The notes below the pieces were generated by a model. The model was not told where the DNA came from. It did no database searches and was given only the letters and a program-made list of their open reading frames with translations. Source: Scylla paramamosain (Eukaryota > Arthropoda > Malacostraca > Decapoda > Portunidae). From it: a DNA stretch of 64,000 nt. Both the position numbers and the translations under genes were made by a program. Within the stretch, counting starts at the first letter, position 1. Each line of letters starts with the position of its first letter. This document shows positions 29,018-43,851 of this stretch, piece after piece. The stretch is from NCBI RefSeq assembly GCF_035594125.1, contig NC_087158.1, positions 10,054,300 through 10,118,299 on the forward strand. Reading direction: 5' to 3'.

Positions 29018-29697
29018 TAGTGGTGGGATTTTCGGCTCTTTCTTGACAGCCGGTTCATTCGGTTTCGTTCACTAACGAAAGCCATTTCATTTCGGTTCGC
29101 AAACAGCTCTTCGTTTAATGCCGAATTGACTTCAATAAAATTGGACAATATCTAATAATATGACAAATTTAAATTCACCAATATATTATTCATTTTGAAC
29201 ATATAAAGTAATTGCAAAATAGAATTAGGCTACAGCAAATTTCATATATAAAACTACATTGAGAACTTAAAACACTGCATTCTTTCACTGTATATGATAA
29301 GAAAAACCGGTGTCATATAAAAGGTAAATGTGGGTAAGGAACAAAAGAATAAGCTTAGTAAAAGCTAGAGTCCAATACATGTCTGTCACAGAACAAGCGT
29401 CGCTGACAAGCATCATACGGCTGAAAGTCTGAAAAGATACAAAAATCTGCTCTTTTTATAAAATGTGACAACTCTGATGATTAATTTTGGACTAGATTGA
29501 TGTGTTGTCTTTAACAAAATAAATATGAACATATTAGAATTTTATGTTATCTGAGCAAAAAAAAAAAAAAAAAAGTAAAAAAAGTAAATGGTTCTCAAGC
29601 AAACGGCTCTCAAAAGAGAGCCGGCTCCTATCGTTCATTTAAAAGAGTCGGCTCTATGAACCTGATCGTTCGCGAACGACACATCACTAATGTGCCC
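29010..29697. mobile_element. Non-autonomous hAT element (MITE), 672 bp, with 8-bp target duplication
   Basis: The element runs 29018-29689. Its ends are TAGTGGTGGG and, on the other strand, TAGTGATGTG, the TAGTGRTG type of hAT terminal repeat. Subterminal GAGCCG/CGGCTC motifs occur at both ends. It is flanked by a perfect 8-bp duplication ATGTGCCC (29010-29017 and 29690-29697), the length expected for hAT. No transposase is encoded; the interior is AT-rich with a poly-A run. Confidence 0.9.
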
Positions 29698-29871
29698 ATA
29701 TGCGCTCAAACCTGTCTGAACCGGACGCTGGCCGGACCGAGCCAGCTTGTCAGCTACAGGTTCGTGAGGCGGCCTCTCCGCAGTCCTGGTTTCCGTAGGC
29801 GGACGGACAGGGCGCCTGAACGTGTATGGGACCTTTTAGGAACCTTTAAAAGAACACAAATTTATGGATGA
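29698..29871 (+). mobile_element. CR1-like 3'-region fragment, right of the hAT insertion
   Basis: GC-rich segment sharing CAGCTACAGGTTCGTGAGGC, GGCCTCT and GTGTATGGGACC with 58445-58600. It follows the hAT element directly. Confidence 0.65.
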
Positions 29872-29970
29872 GGACGGTAGGTGAAAACAGGTAGGTATGT
29901 TTCATACAGAGACTACCACATTTAGGCCTGACGGTTTATTGCAGCTTTCCTTATTTTCTTACGTTCTTTG

Positions 29971-30149
<179 letters not shown>

Positions 30150-30183
30150 CCACACAAGTTTTATTTCACATCCAGGCTACAAA

Positions 30184-31266
30184 CTATAGGTTATCTCCTT
30201 CGAAGTAATCCCCCTGGCACCGCATGCACTTGTCCATCCTTCTCTGCCAGGCTTGCATGCACTGCTGGAAGGATTCTTGCGGGATGCTCCTCAGCTCCGT
30301 CGTCACGGCCTTTTTGATGTCGTCCGCATCATCAAAACGGGTCCCCTTCATGACCTCCTTGAGCTTGGGGAAGAGGAAGAAGTCGCACGGAGCGAGGTCA
30401 GGTGAGTAGGGCGGTTGCTCCAGCACGGCGATGTTCTTCTTGGCCAAGAACTCTCTGATGCTCAGGGCATTGTGAGCAGGCGCATTGTCGTGGTGAAGCA
30501 GCCACGAGTTGCCCTGCCACAACTCCCGCCTCTTCTCGCGCACTGCACGAAGCAGACGCCGCAGTACTTCTTTGTACACATGTTGGTTGACTGTCTGGCC
30601 CTGTGGCAAGAACTCGCAGTGGACGATGCCCCTCACATCGAAGAAAGCGATCAACATGACCTTGAAGCTGGACCTGGACTGCCTTGCTTTCTTCGGCCGT
30701 GGCGACGCCGGACTCTTCCATTGAAGGCTCTGGCGTTTGGTCTCCGGGTCGTACTCAAATACCCAGGACTCATCGCCGGTGATGACTCTCCTGAGCAAGT
30801 CTGGTTCAGTTTCCAGACGCTCGAGGATGTCCTGACACACCTGCATGCGTCGTCCCTTCTGGTCATCGTTCAGGAGTCTCGGCACCATCTTCGCACAGAC
30901 TTTCCGCATGCCCAGATCTTCAGTGATAATCTTCCACACGCTGTTGTGGTTCATGCCAAGCTCATCTGCGATCTTTCGAACAGTCAACCGACGATCGTCA
31001 CGCACCATCTGCTTGACACGCTCAACATTGGCCTCATTCCTGCTCGTTGAGGGTCTTCCACTCCTGGGGTCATCTTCCACGTCCTCCCGGCCCTCTTTGA
31101 ACCTCTTGCACCACTCAAAAACACGTGAGCGTGACATTGTCTCATCCCCGTACACTTTTTGCAGCATACCCAGTGCTTCTGACGGCGTTTTCCCCAACTG
31201 CACCAAAAACTTCAAGTTTGTTCGCTGTTCAGCGCTCATTGTTAAACGACCTGCAACAGAGGACAT
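30184..31266 (-). CDS. Mariner transposase, 360 aa, apparently intact
   Basis: Cut-and-paste transposase. I chose the ATG at 31266 ([16 protein letters not shown]): it gives 360 aa, close to the usual ~345, while the longer frame back to 31389 runs almost into the TIR. The alternative ATG at 31239 gives 351 aa. The N-terminal half holds the helix-turn-helix regions ([40 protein letters not shown]), with GRPSTS between them. The catalytic triad is DD34D: Asp165 in ITGDESW, Asp260 in HHDNAPAH and Asp295 in [17 protein letters not shown], with exactly 34 residues between the last two. KMVPRLLN stands where mariners have the WVPHEL motif. No stop or frameshift was found. Confidence 0.95.
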   Translation of the reverse strand: MSSVAGRLTMSAEQRTNLKFLVQLGKTPSEALGMLQKVYGDETMSRSRVFEWCKRFKEGREDVEDDPRSGRPSTSRNEANVERVKQMVRDDRRLTVRKIADELGMNHNSVWKIITEDLGMRKVCAKMVPRLLNDDQKGRRMQVCQDILERLETEPDLLRRVITGDESWVFEYDPETKRQSLQWKSPASPRPKKARQSRSSFKVMLIAFFDVRGIVHCEFLPQGQTVNQHVYKEVLRRLLRAVREKRRELWQGNSWLLHHDNAPAHNALSIREFLAKKNIAVLEQPPYSPDLAPCDFFLFPKLKEVMKGTRFDDADDIKKAVTTELRSIPQESFQQCMQAWQRRMDKCMRCQGDYFEGDNL

Positions 31267-31398
31267 GATTTTAAAAGCACGTAAGAAAAAGATTAGTGAC
31301 TGTAGAGGGTTGGGAGCGCAGTTGTATACTCCAGAAGGATTACTTTGAAGGGGAAATATGGTGGTTTGTGGCTTGGGTTTGAAATTCATCTTTTAGGA

Positions 31399-31685
<287 letters not shown>

Positions 31686-31919
31686 AATATTCTTTTTCAT
31701 CAGCGAACAGATTTCTTATGTTTCATATTTGAGTATAGGTGAATAGTGATAGTGAACAGGTTGAGTTGACTTTTGATTTTCGTCGCAACATACTTCAGTT
31801 CATACATATACCCTCCTCCATTGAAAATAAGCATGTGTTCTTGAACTGAGGAGCAGAGTAAAAATAAATAAGTAAATAGATAGATAATTAAACAAATAAA
31901 TCAACAAATAAAATAAAGT
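31686..31919. other. No gene recognised
   Basis: AT-rich flank with AAAT-like runs near 31860-31915. Confidence 0.5.
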
Positions 31920-32059
31920 ATTACAGCAGCGATTAGACTACCCGCCCATCTAGCAGTCTATTAGTCCCGTGCCTCTTGTGCAGAGCACAGACATGTTAGC
32001 ATGTTAGCAGACCGGTTAGCATGTGCCGAAATGGGAGAAAAAATGTTGGACGAGCTTGG

Positions 32060-32375
32060 AAATCAAAAGAAAAAAAAGTGGGTAAGGGAGAGGATAATCA
32101 GAAGGTAAAAATTTGAAGCATCTACCAGTCTGTTGAGAAAATTAGCTGCAAAAGATCCAACTGGCTATGTGAACGTCTTGTGTATTAGTTCAGTGAAGTT
32201 TGAAGAGTTGCTTGATATGATTACTCCAGGAGAAAGAAAAATAAAATTATATGGAAATGGCAATTCCATGCAAGACCAAACTGGAAATAGTACTACGGTA
32301 CACAGCAAGTGGCCTTCCAGATACAACGTTTCTCCAGAAGGCGTGTGCTTTCTCAAACCAAACAAGTTTTGGTTT
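32060..32375 (+). pseudogene. PIF/Harbinger transposase N-terminal fragment 1
   Basis: Frames on the plus strand read KKKKWVRERIIRR, STSLLRKLAAKDPTGYVNVL, SSVKFEELLDMITP and, after a frame change, IPCKTKLEIVLRYTASGL. This is the HARBI1-type order: Lys-rich stretch, W(V/L)R..I.RR, LL.EL...D...Y.NFLRM...F..LL..I.P, then IP...KL.ITLRYLA.G. The DDE catalytic core that should follow is absent; after about 32310 the DNA continues as the antisense of the MADF gene. Family recognition is from memory of conserved motifs. Confidence 0.65.
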
Positions 32376-32622
32376 ATAAACATTATCGGCTCCGGCTCCA
32401 CTTTTCATAGATTTCCTCACCTTTTTCATTTCATTCCTATATGCATCCTTCAAGTTCTTTATTTACTTCCTCAGAGTCTATTCGTCTCAACATCAGCCCT
32501 TTCGCATCTCTCTTCGTATAGTTTTCATTGTTTGTATACCACAAACCTTCATATTTTCTATAAATGTCCAAAAATCTAATGATTTCATCCCCTGACCTCT
32601 TCAAAACTTGTTTATCTGTCAT
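32247..32622 (-). pseudogene. MADF-domain (Adf-1-like) protein, one frameshift
   Basis: The minus strand reads MTDKQVLKRSGDEIIRFLDI, YRKYEGLWYTNNENYTKRDA, then a frame change near 32445 and LKDAYRNEMKKVRKSMKSGA, GADNVYKPKLVWFEKAHAFW. The pattern I.FL..Y.....LW......Y..RD followed by L...YR.E.KK...S..SGAGA..VY.PK...F is that of MADF DNA-binding domains. In Harbinger elements such a protein helps bring the transposase to the ends. It lacks the region after the domain. Confidence 0.7.
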
Positions 32623-32991
32623 ATTTCATGCGTGGGAAAACAAACTCAATAGCTGACTTGGTGGTGGTGGCACGACAGCATGGTCACATGAAGCGACTAT
32701 AGACCTACTAGTAGCAGCGATTAGATCATCTGATCACACAATCGCGCACTACCGGCAAGCAAAGTTGAACATGTTAAACCTTAGCGAATATTTTTAGTCG
32801 TCAGTTGGACTTGCTAGTGACGACTAACCGGTTACACTTCGCGACTAGGCGGCTGCCAGTCGCAGCTACTGCAGTAGCGGCGAGTAAAGTCGCTTCGTGT
32901 AACTGGGAAAGAGGACACTTTGCGCTGGTCTGACATCTCTAAACTGCTGGTTAGGGTGAGGTCGCGTTGTCACTTTTCCAGAGCCCGCGAT

Positions 32992-33739
<748 letters not shown>

Positions 33740-33975
33740 ATGGATGCAGTCACCGCCAACACTGATGGTGAAGAAGCACTTTTGTAATGCATTGCGGGAG
33801 CAGCTTGCTCAAAGTTAGAAAAAAAAAGAAGAAGAAAAAGAGGCTTTGGTGGAAGGAATGGATTTCCAGGCGGAGTGTATGGGGATGTTTTACACTAAAT
33901 TTCTCTGAACGATGACTTTAAGAACTACATAAGAATGCCTGTGAATTCATTCTACAATTTGCATATAGATTTGCA
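33740..33975 (+). pseudogene. PIF/Harbinger transposase N-terminal fragment 2
   Basis: From ATG 33740: MDAVTANTDGEEALL, a stop, then SKLEKKKKKKRLWWKEWISR followed by RSVWG, a frame change, and LNDDFKNYIRMPVNSFYNLH. This repeats the HARBI1-type start seen at 32060-32375 (basic stretch, WW.E.W..RR, then D...YIRM....F..L). It ends where the antisense MADF gene begins. The catalytic core is missing. Confidence 0.62.
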
Positions 33976-34148
33976 CTCCTCAGTGCCTTGTTCTTGTAGT
34001 TTTTATTTTCAACTTGCCACAGGTATGGATGCTCTTTGAAGAGTTCAACGAACAGCTGAGTGTTCCCGCGGGTCCACTCAGTGTTTTGATCTGTCATGAG
34101 CGATGAGCGAGCAAGTGAACTGCACATTCTTACCTTCTGAGAATCCAA
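33918..34148 (-). pseudogene. MADF-domain fragment 2
   Basis: The minus strand reads QNTEWTRGNTQLFVELFKEH, PYLWQVENKNYKNKALRSAN. The motif W......LI.L......LW......YKNK..R is the start of a MADF domain. It faces the transposase fragment at 33740-33975 and is cut off after about 45 residues of domain. Together they repeat the architecture of 31920-32910, with different sequence. Confidence 0.62.
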
Positions 34149-35584
<1,436 letters not shown>

Positions 35585-35746
35585 TTAAATATTAAACAAA
35601 AATAATAAAATAAAATAGAATAACGATAATGGTAATCACGATATGAAAAAAATAATATAGTTAATCCTTTAATACTATATTTTCTGTCAGTTGTAGCATG
35701 CGGCTCATTTTCTTTTTTTCATTATTTCATGAGTAACTATTCAATA

Positions 35747-35918
<172 letters not shown>

Positions 35919-35988
35919 GTTAGATTTAATTAGGTTAGGTTTGGTTAGGCTCATTTTCTTTTTTTCATTATTTCATGAGTAACTATTC

Positions 35989-36176
<188 letters not shown>

Positions 36177-36302
36177 TAGATTTAATTAGGTTAGGTTTGG
36201 TTAGGTTAGGTTTTTCTTCAATGTCATGCGTGAGGACGAAATTAAATTTTTCTGGTAGATTTTGGTGATTTTTGAGGGGATAAAATATTAGACGGTTGCA
36301 CT

Positions 36303-36469
<167 letters not shown>

Positions 36470-36639
36470 GCCGCTATTAAAATGGTGAAAATATTGAATA
36501 GTTAGCCATAAACAAATGAAAAAAGAAAATGAGATGCACGCTTCACCTGACAGAAAATAAGGTATTGAAGGCGTAGCTATATTATTTTTTCATATCGTGA
36601 GTATCATTATAATTACTATATTTAATTCTATTGATTTAG

Positions 36640-36900
36640 TTAATATTTCATAGGATAAGTTTAATTAATGCAACATTTTCCCTTTTTGATGCATTGTTTC
36701 ATGCCTTACTTGCCTCAGCCTTTTATCTCTTGAGAATTTTACGTCTCAGCGGGCGGCCTTTGCTACTCTACAGATGCCAGTTTTATCAATGCCTCTGGCT
36801 TTTTAGAAAATTAAAGTAGAATTACGAAAGATGCTACAACCACTTCTGAAAAGAGCAAATGAAAGAAAGCATTATGATGTATGAGTGCTAATAAACTGAT
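36640..36900 (+). repeat. Dispersed repeat R1, copy 2
   Basis: Inverted relative to 26395-26640. It starts with ATGCAACATTTT and includes TTACTTGCCTCAGCCTTTTA and TTCAT/CATAATG-type phrases. It adjoins the right arm of the foldback. Confidence 0.78.
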
Positions 36901-38479
36901 AAGGGGATAGGATTAGAGAAACAAGAAGAGAGAAGCAAGTGCAAGTTAATAATTAAACGCGATGCAAAAGTGAAACATAAAATAAAATAATAAGATAAAT
37001 AGTTTTTAACAATAACAAATGAAAAAAATAAAAAATAAATAAATAATTAGCTACAACCAAACGATGACGAACGTCAGCCACATTCCTTTAATATTTCCTT
37101 TAATAGTATCGATATATTTCTGGTACTCAACGATCTTGTAACATGTTAATATTTGTAATACACTATTATTAGCGTTAACATAAATTTTAGCTATAATCGA
37201 ACTTGATACAAGACATAGTGCTGAGTGATACAAAATATCATAGTTTACCACATCAAACAACATCTCCACCTTACATACAACCTTCTACTCAGAGGCTTTG
37301 ATTGATTTTCTTACCGCACCCCACTCCACGAACAAGTGTCTACGGTAAGTTGGGCGCCCGGACATTTTGTACTACCATACTGGTGTCGCACTGTGCGGTG
37401 GCGCCGATGCATTGCGCGGCCGCAATGGGAAGTTTTCAGAACTAGTGGTTGTCACCAGGTGGCAGCACAGACACAAACTCTTCTCTCACATACAAGCAAT
37501 ATCAGATATACCTACAGTGTTATTCTATTTACATGAAGATGCAATGGGCTTGTATAATATATTTTTCTACGTAATCCCTTCTAAGTAGTAACATAAGTAA
37601 AATCAAACTCTTTTCATGAACAAATATATTTAAGTTGATTTTCTAGTGAATCGGCACTTAGATTTATTTGTTCATCTTAAGATTTCCAAATGAATACACT
37701 CTTGATTGGAAACATCTTAATCTAGACGACAGTAAACATAAAGGCAACATGTCTGTGACAGTCAAAAGTCCAAATTACATAAATATCCTTCCTAGTTTAT
37801 GGAAACGGCAATTTTAATAAAAAAAAAAAAAAAATGGCAACTCGAGTGTCCTGGCGATAGTAATGCTGTATCTCTAACCAAAACAAACACCTGACTCGGC
37901 CGCGCTGGTTGAACTTAAGAAACACGTTGTTGGACAAGAAGTTGAATGTTGCTGCGGTGCCCATCTCCACTACGACCTAAGCAATGGATTGCGGTAGCTG
38001 GACACTACAGCAGCAGCAGGATCGCCTGGGAGATGTTTGTTTTGGTTCTCAATTACTTTGCCTTGTCGCTCGCTTCATGAGAGGGATGCTAAAATCCCCC
38101 CCTCAAAAAAAAGAAAAAAAAATAGAGCCATATGTCACGATGTTACTGAGTAGGTTGTGTCATAATATATAGTGGTGCGATTTATTTTTTTTTCATTGTC
38201 CAAATCAATAGTTTTTATACTTGTAATATGCTTTATTTAAGATAATGCTAGCAGTTTACTCGATAATCACAAAAAAAAAATTAATAATTTGACCACATTC
38301 TCTCAATATACCAGATATTGAAAAGTCGATACATCATTTCAATAGTATCATGATGATCAATGTTCTATGTATCTTTACGCACTTGGGATTTACTACAACA
38401 GTATTTTACCTCTCTTTCCTACAGTTAAATGAGCAGCAACGACATCTAGCGGTTTAGTTCCGAAAATTCCCCATTTCAT
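36901..38479. other. No gene recognised
   Basis: Contains a GC-rich patch at 37330-37450 and a short imperfect hairpin (37616-37675). ORFs are short and unfamiliar. Confidence 0.45.
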
Positions 38480-38900
38480 TAACACAAAGAAATGAGAGAT
38501 CACACTACTGCGGCACCGCCGCGCAACGTCGCATTTTACCCCATATCATGCTGCTGCAGGCCGCGTAGCCGCGCTAGCAATGTGGTCTGCCCACAGTCTT
38601 TTCTCTCTACAGTCTTTCCATTTCTAACTATACACCTTCCTCTGTCCAAACTCTTCTTCATTCACTTTCTTTCTCTAATTAAAGAAAAAAAGAAAGCGTA
38701 GCCGCGCTGCCGCATCACACCGGCGGATGTGAGGACAAAACACGCACAGTTTTATACATGTGGTCACATTGTCCGCCGATTTCCTACGGCGCTCTCCGTG
38801 ATCAATCCACATCTAACCATGTCTGACGTGGATTTATTTATTCAGTGTATGCGAGAGAGGCCAGCACTTTAAGAAAAGTTTATCTTTCCTCTGGAGATAT
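38480..38900 (+). mobile_element. Possible TIR-element fragment with a MADF-like start
   Basis: GC-rich phrases GCGTAGCCGCGCT occur at 38562 and 38696 and differ from the AT-rich surroundings. From ATG 38820 the frame reads MSDVDLFIQCMRERPAL then a stop, resembling the first helix of MADF domains (LI..V.ERP.LWD). No transposase is seen. Weak evidence. Confidence 0.3.
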
Positions 38901-39012
38901 TGTCCTCCTAAGCTGTTTTGCCTGGAGATGTGAGGCCTCAGAATTTGCGTCCGTTCATGAAAAGAAGCCGTAGTCATTCGGTAATACTCACAGAACTTTT
39001 CATCAAAGTTCC

Positions 39013-39120
39013 TTATAGTATAAGGAAATATTCACGTAAAACTTTTGAAACCTTTCACTATTGTAGCTTATAGTATAAGGAAATATTCACAGAACTTTTG
39101 AAACCTTTCACTATTGTAGT
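39013..39120. repeat. Tandem duplication, ~54-bp unit
   Basis: Units 39013-39067 and 39068-39120 both begin CTTATAGTATAAGGAAATAT and end CCTTTCACTATTGTAG. They differ by a small indel. Confidence 0.92.
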
Positions 39121-39321
39121 TTCTCTTTCAGCATGAAAATGATGAATCCAATGCCTTCGGCGTGCGGGATCTCTGAGTAGTTCTTTTTGACTCAAGTGCA
39201 CAAACAACCTTAAGCTTAGACAGCATGACTATCCACAGTGGATGCTAGAGATAAACTGTGCGCCATATGCGTCTTAGCCGGACAGTCTGACACGTTATTG
39301 GTCATACGGCGCCACCGTGGT

Positions 39322-39676
39322 GTGAAACAAATTGAAAAATACATCGCATAGCTATTGGCAAAAAAAAGACTGAGTGCGTTGGTGAAGAAATGTAGCGTTG
39401 AGGGACGCGAGAATGTGCCTCACCACAAACATGTGTCAGAATGTTTTACATCTCACAAGGTATCAAGAGACAGTTCAAGGTATTTCCTCAGCTTACAGCA
39501 AAACAAGTAAAAAAAAAAAAAAAAATGGGAGGGGTGGGGGGCTCCCCACCACCATGTTTGTGGTGAGGCACATCCTCGCGTCCCTCATCGCTACATTTCT
39601 TCACCAACGCACTCACAGTCTTTTCATTGACAATAGTTATGCGACGTATTTTTATTTTTTATTTTATTTGTTTCAC
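39322..39676. repeat. Long inverted repeat (foldback), arms ~112-124 bp, spacer ~119 bp
   Basis: Left arm 39322-39433 and right arm 39553-39676 are reverse complements with few mismatches. The inner stems match CATGTTTGTGGTGAGGCAC and its complement, the outer stems GTGAAACAAA. The spacer includes a poly-A and a G-run. Resembles a foldback or MITE-like element, with no target duplication identified. Confidence 0.85.
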
Positions 39677-41195
39677 CTTTCTAGTGAAACTCTAACACTC
39701 GCAGTATTTAATCGTGCCTTGTATATTTTCCAGGCATCACACACCACCTCAGTAGAACACTACGTTTAAAACAAACAGCCGTTTTGTTAGTCGAAGCAAG
39801 GAGCGGTCACAAAGATCATTTTTTACCTTATGTCAATATGTCAAACAATGAATCCATTACTCTCTGCTTTCAAAAACATATGAGAGGCTAGTTTAAGTTG
39901 CCATGTAGTTATTTTCTCCCGAGATAATGTTTCCGACTGAGAAGGGGCAAGTTGCCAGTTTGTGCCATGTGACGCTCACGTAGCGGCGGGAGTTGTAATC
40001 GCGAGTATCGCTGTGTGTGTGCTATATTAACCTATTTATTTATTAACATTAGCTTCATTTTTATCATCACATCTTACTGGAGTCTTACTGGAAGCAATTG
40101 TTTTTAACTCATCTTCCTATTGTTTGATTTGATGAGCTGAAAGTGAAACAGGCTCAGTTTGTCACCTTATTTCTGAATGCAAAGTTCTTTCTTGAATATC
40201 AGGCTTCCTGCAAGAGTTGCAGAATCTAGATGAAATGAAGGTTTTTTCTTTATAAACAAGCTGCTTTGACTTAGGCACTAACAAAAGAAGCGGTTTTAGT
40301 TGTTATGAGCACAATCGACAGCATACTCTTTGCTCCGAAAGCACTATTAATTTTCAAGCATTCTTTTTTATTTTTTTTTATAAATCAATATATACTAATC
40401 TATCACTACAGTGGGTTCAAGCAACTTATTGATACCCCTCTCTTGAAAGATCTGAAACACAAACGTAGCCAAAAGATTTTCTAACAGGATCACTTTATTT
40501 AGTTTATTAAAACAATCGTTAATCATCTGTTGCTAAAATCACTGTTCCAATACATTTAATTAATATAACATCAGCATATTGTATTACTTATGAGTCTGGG
40601 CTAGTTGTCTGCACATAGAAATTTTTTTGAGTCGATATTCTAAGCTACTAGGATCATGTCACAACCGAAATGTTGCACAGTTGCTTTAGCTACTGGATAT
40701 AAATACTAAAGTAAATTTTCTTAATTTACTTAATGGTAATAATACATAAAACACATTCGATACGTCGCCGGCGATAACAGTCGCTACATTATCTTAGTTT
40801 TATTTCCCAATGATTATAATAATTGCAAATTTTCTGTTTTCGATCTATATTGAAGAATTACTGTAATCTTCGCACACAAAATACACACGACGTAATTACA
40901 ATCATCAGTAACAATATGTAACACGATTTTTGTCTCTGACAAGCAAGTGTTATTTTCCAACTCTTTTCATTCCAAAACAATAGAAAATTTCCATTATTCC
41001 TGTCAAACTTTGCTTTTTTAGAATGATTTTTTTACTCCAGCATAGCTAAATCTCACAATTTTCACCATTGTTGGAAAAAAAAATCCAAATGACAAAAAAT
41101 ATTTTAAAACTTCTGAAACTAATTTTTAGGAATGAAAATGATTTTTTTTTTCTTGAATTGCGTGAATACAACAAATCACTTTCACGTATGAGCCC
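39677..41195. other. No gene recognised
   Basis: AT-rich DNA without convincing ORFs. Confidence 0.5.
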
Positions 41196-42506
41196 TCAAA
41201 TGTAGTCTCCCATCATGTTTTCGTTGTAGGATCCCTGATATCTCTGTTCAAAGTTCATTATGTCTTGGTGTAAGCGCTCCCCTTGTTTCTCTGAATATGC
41301 TCCCATATTCTCCTTGAAGTTGTCGAGATAAACATCTAGGATATGGACCTTCAAGGACATTCTGCAGCCCATCTCACCATAGCTTTTCACTAAAGTTCCA
41401 AATAATTATAAACCTTATTGTTTTCAAGAAAGCCCTGTACTACAGCAATGAAACACTCACAAGCTTTTTTCGTCTTTCCTGTGAGCTTCTGTAGAAATTC
41501 TGAGCACTCCATAATTTTCCTTACTTGTGGACCAGTGAAGATACCAGCTTTCACCTTTGACTCTGAACGTTTAGGAAAGAAATCTTGAAGATGTTTGAAG
41601 ACAGCAGACTCCTTGTCAAGAGCTGTAACAAACTGTTTCATCAGACCCAGTTTGATGTGTAATGAAGGAAACAAAACTTTATAAGGATTCAACAATGGCT
41701 CATGTTTGTTATTGTGTGCTCCCACTGTAGTGTCAGTCCTTGGAGACCAGTGCTTTCTCTAGTAATGTGCTACTCTGTCTCTACTGTCCCAAAGGCAAAG
41801 AAAACAGGGATTCTTGGTAAAACCCCCTTGAAGTCCCATCAAGAAAGCCACCATCTTGAAGTCTCTAATAACTTTCCAGCCTTACTTGTTGAAGTTCAAA
41901 TTTCCGGTATAAGCTTTACATTGCTGTGGTTCTCCTTATGATGCACAGAATGAGCAAGAGGAAGAGATAGATACTTGTTTCCACTGTGCAGAAGTACAGC
42001 TTTCAGGCTTTTGGAGGAGATGTCAATGAAGAGTCTCTATTCATCTGCAATGCAAGCAATTCCAGTAGCATCAAACAAGCCTGGTACATCATTGCAGTAA
42101 CATAGTCTGTCCTCCTTTGCAAAGAAGCTGGAGAAATGTTTGTGACGTTTTCTTTGGCTGGTCACTTGCACACTGTCATCAAGTAAATCCCATTCCTTTA
42201 GCCATGAAATCAAAAGTTCACCATTTTACTTTGTCAAACCAAGATCTCTGATGAGGTCACTGAGGTCTCTTTGGTTTGAGTAGTAAGGATTCCCCCAACT
42301 ACAGCCGTATCTGTGATGTCACAGTCTTCCTCTCTGTTTAACTCATCTTCTGACTTGCTACCTTCTTCTGATAGTTGACGTCTTTCTGGAGGAGCTGATA
42401 CAGGAAGTTCAGCACTGTGTGGTACTGGTGCAATGGAAGATGCAATGTCTGAATAGAAAACAGCAGGTGCATTTTTCCCAAATCGGCGTTTGGAAGGATC
42501 CACCAT
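41196..42506 (-). pseudogene. Pseudogene of an uncharacterised multicopy arthropod/cnidarian protein family
   Basis: The minus strand gives one co-linear protein in pieces: a charged N-terminal part (DPSKRRFGKNAPAVFYSD), LIRDLGLTK-stop-NGELLISWLKEWDLL, RLCYCNDVPGLFDATG, E-stop-RLFIDISSKSLKAVLLHSG, NKYLSLPLAHSVHHKEN, a frame change, GLQGGFTKNPCFLCLWDSRD, HIKLGLMKQFVTALDKESAV, KAGIFTGPQVRKIM, a frame change, CRMSLKVHILDVYLDNFKEN and GERLHQDIMNFEQRYQGSYN. I know closely similar proteins (WRLFIDSSK..LKAVLLHNGN; HIKLGLMK.FVKA; GERFHQDI..ME.RYQG) as abundant unnamed sequences in arthropods and Hydra. I know no function for them. Four or more stops and two frameshifts show it is dead. Confidence 0.75.
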
Positions 42507-42529
42507 GCAGAAAAATCATAATACCCAAC

Positions 42530-43312
42530 TTGCCTTGTTTTTGGCCTCTATGCATTGCTTCCTTAGAGGAAGTTCAGAGTTAATCATTAACTCCTTAATT
42601 AACTATAACTCCTAAATCTTTTTCGTACCCTGAACCTATCAGAGCTTCGTTGCTTATTGCATACTTACTGTATGGGTTTCCTCTACCTGCGCTAAGTACT
42701 TTGCATTTGTTGATATTGAACTGCATTTACCATCTGTCTGTCCATTCGTTCATCCTATCCAAATCTGCCTGGAAGGCGATGGCATCCGATTCTGGCTTAA
42801 TTAATCTGCCTATCTTCGTGCCATCCGCAAATTTACTAACATCACTACTAATTCCACTATCCACATTGGTATATATTAAAAAAAAAAAAAAAATGGACCT
42901 AATACTGAATCCTGTGGCATCCCACTAATTACTTGACCCCACTCGGGCCGTTTATTACAACTCTCTGTCTCCTGTGGCTAAGCCATGACCTTATCCAGTC
43001 TAACGCCTTCCCATTTATCCGTGCGCCCTAACCTTTCTCAGAAGCCTCTGATGAAGTACCTTGTCAAACGCTTTACTAAATTCCAGATATAGGATGTCAT
43101 TACTATCATCATTATCTGCCGCCGCATAAACTTTACTGTAAAAAAATTAAAAAGTTCGCTTGGCAAGACTTTCCCTTCGTGAAGCCATGGTGTGACTGAT
43201 TTACCAAGTTATGTTTTGTCTAAATGCTCCCTAATGTTCTTCCCTATTACTGATTTTATTATTTTGCCTACAACAGAAGTAAAACAGATAGGTCTATAAT
43301 TAATTAATTAAT
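42530..43312 (-). mobile_element. CR1-like LINE, RT fingers to thumb
   Basis: Read on the minus strand: YRPICFTSVVGKII (fingers), SVTPWLHEGK, LEFSKAFDKVLHQRLLRKVR (first catalytic Asp), then NVDSGISSDVSKFADGTKIG where FADD has become FADG, DRMNEWTDRW, FNINKCKVLSAGRGNP and LGVIV. Several stops and a poly-A insertion at 42880. It is truncated at 42530 beside the pseudogene and near 43312 beside (TA)n. Confidence 0.82.
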
Positions 43313-43321
43313 ATATTAATC

Positions 43322-43719
<398 letters not shown>

Positions 43720-43851
43720 GATAATCACTTTTGGTTGTTGCGTCAATGTATGCATCGGAATTACTTGCTTTCGTGACCATACTCTTGGATCTCTAGAACT
43801 TTTCACCATCTCGTGAAGACTTCATTATCATTGGCCTACTAAATTATATCT

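Larger units (their letters stand above)
31920..32910. mobile_element. PIF/Harbinger deletion derivative 1
   Basis: A plus-strand transposase N-terminus (32060-32375) converges on a minus-strand MADF-domain gene (32622-32247), and they overlap. PIF/Harbinger elements carry two genes, a DDE transposase and a Myb/SANT- or MADF-type DNA-binding protein, so this looks like an element whose transposase core was deleted. The likely right end holds AGTCGCTTCGTGTAACTGG (32889-32907) with related GCGACT motifs inside. The left end and target duplication are not defined. Confidence 0.62.

Noticed and set aside
30415..31050. 211-codon plus-strand ORF
   Set aside because: Antisense shadow of the mariner transposase.
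39398..39769. 123-codon ORF
   Set aside because: It spans the foldback arms and a poly-A run and has no recognisable domain.
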